12,981 nucleotides of DNA, taken from positions 1 to 12,981 of the forward strand of contig JAEWSK010000049.1 in assembly GCA_023398345.1 (NCBI GenBank), written 5' to 3'. The translations under genes were made by a program, and so were the position numbers. Positions 1 to 5,626 of the stretch are shown here, piece after piece. This stretch comes from Armatimonadota bacterium. Its GTDB lineage: Bacteria > Armatimonadota > UBA5829. The notes beneath the pieces were generated by a model. It was not told the origin of the DNA and made no database searches. It worked only from the letters and a program-made list of their open reading frames with translations. Position 1 is the stretch's first letter, and every line of letters begins with the position of its first letter.

Positions 1-328
1 CCTGACCACCGGGCCGATTGTTGCATTTTATTTTAATTACGTGTCTATTGCATCGCTGCCCGCCAATTTTGCCGTGGCGTTTGCAGTGCCGATAGTCTTT
101 TTTGATAGCTGCATTTCTCCAATCACATCGCAAATTCCGCACTGTGGACATTGGATTGGAGGACTTGGCACTATTTCGACTCGAGCAATGCTTTCGTCGG
201 TCGATTATCTTGGTTCGATGAGATATAGCGCAGTTTCAGTGCAATCGCCTGCTGTGTTGGCGATAATCGGCTATTACGTGGCGCTTTATGCTGTTGGAGA
301 ATATGTGAGGTCGAAGTATGCCGCGTGA
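1..328 (+). CDS. comEC: ComEC/Rec2-type DNA-uptake channel, C-terminal end of the competence membrane domain (partial, 5' end outside window)
   Basis: The frame is open from base 2 and ends in TGA at 326-328. It starts with a TTGPIVAFYFNYVS-like stretch, then SLPANFAVAFAVPIVF, which resembles the final helices of the Competence (PF03772) domain. Hydrophobic stretches follow at about 40-115 and 245-300, the second reading VLAIIGYYVALYAVGEYV. ComEC forms the inner-membrane channel that carries single-stranded DNA into the cell during natural transformation. In most bacteria the same polypeptide continues into a metallo-beta-lactamase domain. Here it stops in the linker just before that domain, and the next gene, overlapping by 11 bases, supplies it. 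The N-terminus (OB-fold and most helices) is outside the window. The family call rests on a short stretch and on the diagnostic neighbour, so confidence is good but not complete. Confidence 0.75.
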   Translation, partial: LTTGPIVAFYFNYVSIASLPANFAVAFAVPIVFFDSCISPITSQIPHCGHWIGGLGTISTRAMLSSVDYLGSMRYSAVSVQSPAVLAIIGYYVALYAVGEYVRSKYAA

Positions 329-1199
329 TAAGCATGTGCGCGCAGTCGGATTTGCTGTGATAGTCGCAGTAGGTCTGTGGCTGAATGTATTTTTTACAGC
401 GCCGCGCAACCTCGAATTTACGTTTCTTGATGTCGGCGATGGTCTATGCACTGTAATGCGCACGCCGTCGGGGCGCACATTAATTATGGACTGCGGCACA
501 TGCTCTTGGCGAAACAACAATTCTGCAATTGGCAAAAAGCTGGTTGCGCCGTTTTTGCAACGGTCGGGCTTGGACACGATAGATGTTGCAGTTTTGAGCC
601 ACCCGCATGCCGACCACTACAGCGGCTTTGCAGGTTTGTTTAAGTTAAAGCCAGCAAAGCTTGTCATCGGATGTGGCGCAAGGAGTAAAAATCCGGACTA
701 TAAGATATTTTCAAACTCTGTTAAGGCAAGCCATGCAAGGTATCGAATTGCAAAACGCGGGCAAGTTATTGACATGGGCGATGGCGTAAAAGCGCGCATA
801 CTCAGCCCCGATCCAAAGACCTATTATGATGATCTTAATGACCGCTCTATCGTGCTTCGCGTTACATACAAGCGGGTTGCCGTTTTGCTGACGGCCGATG
901 CCGGGGATCAAGCCGAGCAAGAAATGCTCAAATCCGGGCAAAATGTGCGTGCCCAAGTGCTGCAAGTGGGCCATCATGGATCACGGCGCGCGACAAGTTC
1001 TCCATGGCTGGCCGCAGTTCGTCCGCACATTGCAGTAATCTCATGCGCCCGACGAAGCCGCTATCATTTTCCGTCCCGCACAGTGACAAGTCGACTGCGA
1101 GGTTTCGGCGCCAGAACCTACACTACGGGCCAATGCGGCGCGGTTACAGTTACTACGGATGGCGAGACGATACGCGTGAATTCGGTGCGCGAACAATAA
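318..1199 (+). CDS. Separate ComEC C-terminal-type metallo-beta-lactamase-fold hydrolase with an N-terminal membrane helix
   Basis: This 293-residue protein matches the C-terminal part of ComEC/Rec2. Residues about 8-27 form one hydrophobic helix. The lactamase fold starts at residue 33 with FTFLDVGDG. The metal-binding motif HPHADH is at residues 95-100, the Asp ligand region LTADAGD at 191-197, and GHHGS at 218-222. In place of the common NxYGHP motif near residue 248 it has SRYHFPS. In ComEC this domain is thought to act as the nuclease that degrades one DNA strand during uptake. The ATG overlaps the end of the upstream gene and has a GAGG ribosome-binding site at 307-310, seven bases before it, so translation is probably coupled. 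In-frame reading upstream is blocked by TGA at 306-308. The two genes together make up one normal ComEC; a frameshifted single gene is the alternative. Confidence 0.85.
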   Translation: MPRDKHVRAVGFAVIVAVGLWLNVFFTAPRNLEFTFLDVGDGLCTVMRTPSGRTLIMDCGTCSWRNNNSAIGKKLVAPFLQRSGLDTIDVAVLSHPHADHYSGFAGLFKLKPAKLVIGCGARSKNPDYKIFSNSVKASHARYRIAKRGQVIDMGDGVKARILSPDPKTYYDDLNDRSIVLRVTYKRVAVLLTADAGDQAEQEMLKSGQNVRAQVLQVGHHGSRRATSSPWLAAVRPHIAVISCARRSRYHFPSRTVTSRLRGFGARTYTTGQCGAVTVTTDGETIRVNSVREQ

Positions 1200-1299
1200 A
1201 GTCCACACAATTTTGCATGATTATTTGTCTTGCATCTCATCTAATGCGCTGCAGTTGCCCATAATATCTATGTAATATTGTGCAAGGAGTCTGCTCGCA

Positions 1300-2451
1300 A
1301 TGGATCTCGTTGATATATCTAAAGTTATTCCCGCGCCCGATCAGCCAAGAAGGACATTTGACCAGGGAACGCTTTTGGAACTGGCGATGTCTATTCGTGA
1401 GCGTGGCGTACTCGAGCCAATAGTCGTGCGTCCTATCGCTGACGGCAAGTATGAAATCGTAATGGGCGAGCGACGGTGGCGCGCGTCTCAGATGGCCGGC
1501 CTTACACAGATCCCGGCCGTTATCCGCGAACTTAGTGACGAGGATGCTAGCGCCGACGCGCTTGTCGAGAACTTTCAGCGAGAGGACTTAAATCCCGTTG
1601 AACGCGCTCGCGCTATAAAAAAGTTGCTAGACTGCATGAGTTGGGATAAGTGTCTAAAGACTCTCGGTGTGGCCGATTCGACAATGCGCCGCTATCTTGA
1701 TCTTCTTGACCTTCCCGATTGTATATTAGATGAATTGCTAGTCAAGCCCAGCAAAGATGAAGGAGATTTTCTTGAGGGGCATGCGTATGCCTTGCGGCCG
1801 CTAAATAGCAATCTCAAATTGCAGATTCGGCTTGCAAAAAAAGTGCGCGCTGAGAAGATGAGCGTGGATGACCTAAAGAAGGTCATCGTCGCCATTGGCG
1901 AAGTTCCCTCGAAAACCGAGGCGTTTTTGCGCGTCCCATTACACGTTATCGAGGAGATTTTGCGAGGCATAGGCAGGCAGGCTAAAAAGAAGAAGCCGTA
2001 TCAGCCTAAAACCGCCAAACAGCATTTGAAGTCTATGCAAAAAGCATGTACATCCGTGCTCGATCTTCTTGATGAGCGCGTGGCGCAATATCTTTCCACC
2101 GAGCAGATGAACCAGATGTTGAGTGCGACGGCGGACCTATCCGAGCAAATTTCAAATTTCAACAAAGCGATGCGTGTGTCATTGCATGATGCGGACGAAG
2201 GCTTCAAAGAGGTATACATTCATTGTCCCCTGTGTGGCAGGATAGAGCTTATTGGCAGTTTGCGCTGCAGCGTCTGTTGGAGCGTGCTGCGCAGGTGTTT
2301 GGACTGTAATAACTACGATCAGACATATCAGAAATGCACAAAGACGGGCTGCGCCGTATTTATGTCCGACGCCGAAAACCCGGACGAAAATTCGCCATCC
2401 TACAAGTGCGAAAACTACATGCCGCGCTTTGAAGTAGAAGCAGCGGCTTAG
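1300..2451 (+). CDS. ParB/Spo0J-family CTP-binding DNA-binding protein with a cysteine-rich C-terminal domain
   Basis: The N-terminal ParB domain (residues about 3-105) is clear: IPAPDQPRRTF, then GERRWRAS at 56-63, the phosphate-binding motif of ParB CTPases, and ENFQREDLNP at 90-99. A helix-turn-helix follows at about 112-145 and a Lys-rich segment at 229-245. Instead of the usual short dimerisation tail, the C-terminus (308-378) holds cysteine pairs C309/C312, C323/C326 and C333/C336, then C346, C351 and C370, as expected for a zinc ribbon plus a second metal-binding cluster. ParB proteins load on parS sites and spread as sliding clamps for chromosome segregation, nucleoid occlusion or gene regulation. 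No parA is adjacent, so this is more likely an orphan regulator or Noc-like protein than the main segregation ParB. The ATG has AAGGAG at 1284-1289, ten bases upstream. The specific role is unknown. Confidence 0.85.
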   Translation: MDLVDISKVIPAPDQPRRTFDQGTLLELAMSIRERGVLEPIVVRPIADGKYEIVMGERRWRASQMAGLTQIPAVIRELSDEDASADALVENFQREDLNPVERARAIKKLLDCMSWDKCLKTLGVADSTMRRYLDLLDLPDCILDELLVKPSKDEGDFLEGHAYALRPLNSNLKLQIRLAKKVRAEKMSVDDLKKVIVAIGEVPSKTEAFLRVPLHVIEEILRGIGRQAKKKKPYQPKTAKQHLKSMQKACTSVLDLLDERVAQYLSTEQMNQMLSATADLSEQISNFNKAMRVSLHDADEGFKEVYIHCPLCGRIELIGSLRCSVCWSVLRRCLDCNNYDQTYQKCTKTGCAVFMSDAENPDENSPSYKCENYMPRFEVEAAA

Positions 2452-2499
2452 TATGTCCGCGGGGTTCACCTCCGGATCATAAGGCCAGTGCTTCATTAC

Positions 2500-2528
2500 T
2501 TTACATCTACCCGGCCATCAGCTACAAT
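2500..2528 (+). promoter_or_regulatory. Sigma-70-type promoter of valS
   Basis: TTTACA at 2500-2505 and TACAAT at 2523-2528 are separated by exactly 17 bases. Transcription would start near 2535, directly before the T-box leader, which is where a valS promoter is expected. Confidence 0.7.
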
Positions 2529-2534
2529 GAATAT

Positions 2535-2800
2535 TAGTAAAGCTAAAGGCGTTTACGGGGAAGAGTAGACGGTGGGCGCTGCGAGAGAGGGAGCGGTTGG
2601 TGAGAGCTTCTGGGTAGCCGCCGTGCGAATGTCGCCCCGCAGCCGTGGGAAGAAAAGCAATTGCCGATTAGAACCCACCGGGTAAGCCCGTCATAGCAGT
2701 TCGAGCCTCGTGTTTTTTATGACGCGGGGAAATCAAGGTGGTACCACGTCGAGGGATTTAAGCCCCCGTCGTCCTTGGAATAGGACGATGGGGGTTTTCT
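2535..2800 (+). promoter_or_regulatory. T-box riboswitch (tRNA-Val sensing leader) of valS
   Basis: The leader carries the landmarks of a T-box, which senses uncharged tRNA and lets transcription continue when valine charging is low. Stem I has an AGAGAG AG-bulge region at 2584-2589 and a distal-loop motif GGTTGGTGAGAGC at 2595-2607. Its base can pair GCTGCG (2578-2583) with CGCAGC (2638-2643). The specifier loop reads GAAT followed by GTC at 2631-2633, a valine codon. CGTCATA (2690-2696) can pair with TATGACG (2718-2724), in the position of stem III. The conserved T-box AAGGTGGTACCACG is at 2735-2748; its TGGT would pair with the ACCA end of tRNA-Val. GGTGGG (2571-2576) and CCCACC (2674-2679) are also complementary. 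The terminator at 2763-2794 and valS follow. Specifier, discriminator match and downstream gene all agree on valine. Confidence 0.93.
2763..2800 (+). terminator. Intrinsic terminator of the valS T-box
   Basis: A 13-pair stem joins 2763-2775 (CCCCCGTCGTCCT) to 2782-2794 (AGGACGATGGGGG, one G-U pair) around a six-base loop. A T-rich run starting at 2795 follows. It lies just downstream of the T-box sequence, as in other transcription-attenuation T-box leaders, and would stop transcription when tRNA-Val is charged. Confidence 0.92.
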
Positions 2801-2819
2801 TATTTTTTGGAGGAGCGAA

Positions 2820-5474
2820 ATGAGCGACAAAACAGCGCAACTGCCGACCGTATATAACCCTATCGAGGTTGAGGGCAAGTGGTATAAGTTCTGGCTGGAG
2901 AAGAATTATTTCCATGCCGAAGCTAAACCCGGCAAGCCCAAGTATTCAATTACAATTCCGCCGCCCAATGTCACCGGCTCGCTGCACATCGGCCATGCGC
3001 TGTGCTACACGATTCAAGACGTGCTCACTCGCTGGAAGCGCATGCAGGGCTACGAAACTCTTTGCCTGCCTGGAACCGACCATGCTGGGATAGCTACTCA
3101 GAACAAAGTCGAGCAGCAAATTGCCGAGGACGGCTTGACCCGACATGACCTTGGGCGCGAGGAGTTTCTAAAGCGCGTCTGGGCATGGAAAGAAAAATAC
3201 GGCGGGCAGATTTTGCATCAATTTAAGACGATGGGGTTTTCTTTTGATTGGGAGCGCGAGCGCTTTACCATGGACGAAAACTATGCCGATGCCGTGCTTG
3301 AATCGTTTGTTCGCCTGTTTAATAGAGGCATGATTTACCGCGGCGCGCGAGTAATTAATTGGTGTCCTCGCTGCCACACGGCAATTTCAGATATCGAAGT
3401 CGAATATGTCGAACAGCACAGCCACTTATGGCATCTGCGCTACCCTCTGGAGGATGGTTCCGGCCACGTTGTAGTTGCGACTACTCGTCCGGAGACGATG
3501 CTTGGCGACACCGCAGTTACAGTTAATCCCAATGACGACCGCTACAAGCATCTAGTCGGCAAAAATGTCAAATTGCCCCTTACGGATCGTGTAATTCCAA
3601 TTATCGCTGATGAGTTTGTTGATATGGAGTTTGGAACCGGCGCGGTCAAGGCGACTCCGGCCCATGACCCCAATGACTTTGAAATAGGGCTGCGCCATAA
3701 TTTGCCGCAGGTTGTCGTCATTGGCCCGGACGGTTCGATGACTCAAGAAGCAGGTGCGAATTACGAGGGGCTGGATCGCTATGAGGCGCGAGAAAAAGTC
3801 GTTGCTGATCTCGAGCGTCAGGGATTCGTAGAAAAGATTGAGGACTACATGCACTCAGTGGGCACGTGCGAGCGCTGCCACACTGTAATCGAGCCGCTTT
3901 TGTCCGAGCAGTGGTTTTGCAAAATGAAAGAACTCGCGAAGCCAGCCATCGACGTCGTTAAGCAGGGCAAAGTAAAGTTTTACCCTGATCGCTACGCGGC
4001 GATATACATCGACTGGATGGAAAATATACGCGATTGGTGCATTTCACGCCAATTGTGGTGGGGACATAGGATTCCAATTTGGAAATGCGATGACTGCGGG
4101 CATTACACTGCGGCAAAGTCGGAGCTTAAGGAGTGCTCCAAGTGCGGCAGTTCAAATGTGACCCAGGATCCGGACGTGCTCGACACATGGTTTTCATCGG
4201 CGCTGTGGCCGTTTGCTACCCTCGGTTGGCCCGAAAAGACGCCGGAGTTGGAATATTTTTACCCGACGGATGTGCTCGTGACCGCGCGAGAGATAATATA
4301 TCTTTGGGTTGCACGAATGATATTTTCCGGTCTGGAATATCTCGAAGAGATTCCATTTAAAGACGTCTATATCTATGCAACCGTGCTTAATGAAGAGGGC
4401 AAGCGAATGAGCAAGTCGCTTGGGACTGGCGTAGATCCGCTTGGTCTGATCGAAAAATTCGGCGCAGACGCCCTCCGCTATGCGCTAATGCAGCAGGCGG
4501 GCAAGAACCAAGATATTAGATTTTCAGAAAAGCGCGTCGAGAATGTTCGCAATTTCGGCAACAAGATATGGAACGCATCCCGCTTTGTAATGATGAATCT
4601 TGAGGATTCTAATATCCAGCCAATAAATTCCAATCTCCAGATTGAGGATCGCTGGATTCTTTCGCGACTGAACCGAACTATCGAGACCGTGAATGCTTCA
4701 TTTGCAACTTACGATATAGATGATGCCGCAAATACGCTATATGAGTTTGTCTGGAGTGAGTTCTGCGATTGGTACATTGAGCTTGCAAAGCCGAGACTGC
4801 GCGCGGGTGGCGAAGTCAAAGCACAAGTTCTGGCTGTGCTTTACAAAGTGCTTGAGACGACTCTCCGATTGCTGCATCCGATTATGCCGTTTATAACCGA
4901 GGAGATATGGCAGGCGCTTCCGCATAGCGGCGAGAGCATAATGACATCTCCGTTCCCGGAGTGTGATCGGTTGCTTGTCGACGATGTGGCCGAGAGCGAG
5001 ATGAGTGCCGTAATGGATATTGTTAGGGCAGTTAGAAACCTCCGTGCTGAGCTTGGTGCAGCGCCAAGCAAGGTCATTGATATGTTTGTGACAGCAAATG
5101 CCGATGCGAAAAACGTAATCGATCGCAATTCGCAAAGCATCAAATCGCTTGCCCGTATAGGAGAACTTAAGTTTATCGAGTCAGTTTGCGACGCAGATAG
5201 AGGCAAATACCTTTCCGCGCATCTACCCGGCGTTGATATTTTTATTGAAGTCATAGGAATAATTGATGTTGAGAAAGAATCTGCTCGAATTGATTTAGAA
5301 CTTGACGCAATCGTGAAGGAGCTTGCGCAGCACGAATCGAAGCTAAATAACGATCAGTTCATAGCTAGAGCACCTGCTGCTATCGTAGAAAAAGAACGCG
5401 GAATTGTCGCAGAGCTTGTAGGTAAACGTAGCAAGCTCCTTGAGAGGAAACAGTCTTTAACTATTAAGTTTTGA
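2820..5474 (+). CDS. valS: Valyl-tRNA synthetase (class I)
   Basis: The enzyme attaches valine to tRNA-Val in the cytoplasm using ATP. The 884-residue length is normal for bacterial ValRS. The class I signatures are PPPNVTGSLHIGHAL at 47-61 (HIGH at 56-59), GTDHAGIATQ at 85-94 and KRMSKS at 528-533. The CP1 editing domain, which removes mischarged threonine, is shown by TTRPETMLGDTAV from residue 221. Cysteine pairs C182/C185, C350/C353, C423/C426 and C439/C442 look like zinc knuckles. The anticodon-binding domain follows KMSKS, and residues about 817-884 form the charged C-terminal coiled-coil arm typical of ValRS. The ATG is six bases after GGAGG (2809-2813). Expression is controlled by the upstream T-box. 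IleRS and LeuRS are excluded by the valine specifier, the coiled-coil arm and the motif details. Confidence 0.97.
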   Translation: MSDKTAQLPTVYNPIEVEGKWYKFWLEKNYFHAEAKPGKPKYSITIPPPNVTGSLHIGHALCYTIQDVLTRWKRMQGYETLCLPGTDHAGIATQNKVEQQIAEDGLTRHDLGREEFLKRVWAWKEKYGGQILHQFKTMGFSFDWERERFTMDENYADAVLESFVRLFNRGMIYRGARVINWCPRCHTAISDIEVEYVEQHSHLWHLRYPLEDGSGHVVVATTRPETMLGDTAVTVNPNDDRYKHLVGKNVKLPLTDRVIPIIADEFVDMEFGTGAVKATPAHDPNDFEIGLRHNLPQVVVIGPDGSMTQEAGANYEGLDRYEAREKVVADLERQGFVEKIEDYMHSVGTCERCHTVIEPLLSEQWFCKMKELAKPAIDVVKQGKVKFYPDRYAAIYIDWMENIRDWCISRQLWWGHRIPIWKCDDCGHYTAAKSELKECSKCGSSNVTQDPDVLDTWFSSALWPFATLGWPEKTPELEYFYPTDVLVTAREIIYLWVARMIFSGLEYLEEIPFKDVYIYATVLNEEGKRMSKSLGTGVDPLGLIEKFGADALRYALMQQAGKNQDIRFSEKRVENVRNFGNKIWNASRFVMMNLEDSNIQPINSNLQIEDRWILSRLNRTIETVNASFATYDIDDAANTLYEFVWSEFCDWYIELAKPRLRAGGEVKAQVLAVLYKVLETTLRLLHPIMPFITEEIWQALPHSGESIMTSPFPECDRLLVDDVAESEMSAVMDIVRAVRNLRAELGAAPSKVIDMFVTANADAKNVIDRNSQSIKSLARIGELKFIESVCDADRGKYLSAHLPGVDIFIEVIGIIDVEKESARIDLELDAIVKELAQHESKLNNDQFIARAPAAIVEKERGIVAELVGKRSKLLERKQSLTIKF

Positions 5475-5475
5475 C

Positions 5476-5505
5476 TTGCGAGTCATAAGCGAGATTTGAT
5501 ATACT
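5476..5505 (+). promoter_or_regulatory. Extended -10 promoter of the GH20-like gene
   Basis: TTGCGA at 5476-5481 and TATACT at 5500-5505 are 18 bases apart, with TG at 5497-5498 forming an extended -10 (TGaTATACT). The start site would be near 5512, giving a leader of about 115 bases. The -35 overlaps the valS stop codon region, so this gene can be expressed independently of the T-box-controlled transcript. I see no terminator between valS and this promoter. Confidence 0.55.
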
Positions 5506-5516
5506 CAGATACCGGG

Positions 5517-5536
5517 CGATCAGAAGGACATGATCG
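5517..5536 (+). other. Small hairpin in the leader of the GH20-like gene
   Basis: CGATCA (5517-5522) and TGATCG (5531-5536) form a perfect six-pair stem with the loop GAAGGACA. It lies a few bases after the predicted transcript start, so it may stabilise the 5' end or serve as an operator. No known riboswitch was recognised in the rest of the leader (5537-5617). Confidence 0.35.
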
Positions 5537-5626
5537 TGTGGGGGCATCATAGTTGGACGCGCGGTAGTCTTATGCGGACTTATTTGTTGTGCAGTACCTG
5601 TTCGCTTTGGCGCGTATGGAGGCACA

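Noticed and set aside
309..328. Programmed ribosomal frameshift joining the two ComEC parts
   Set aside because: The switch window contains no slippery heptamer or run of identical bases, and a ribosome-binding site with ATG explains the second gene more simply.
1200..1299. Promoter before the ParB-like gene
   Set aside because: CATAAT (1260-1265) and TTGCAT (1230-1235) occur but are 24 bases apart, and no other -35/-10 pair has acceptable spacing, so I did not call one.
1300..2451. Mobile element or plasmid partition locus, suggested by the ParB-like gene
   Set aside because: No parA, replication gene, integrase, transposase or flanking repeat is visible, and the neighbours are chromosomal housekeeping genes.
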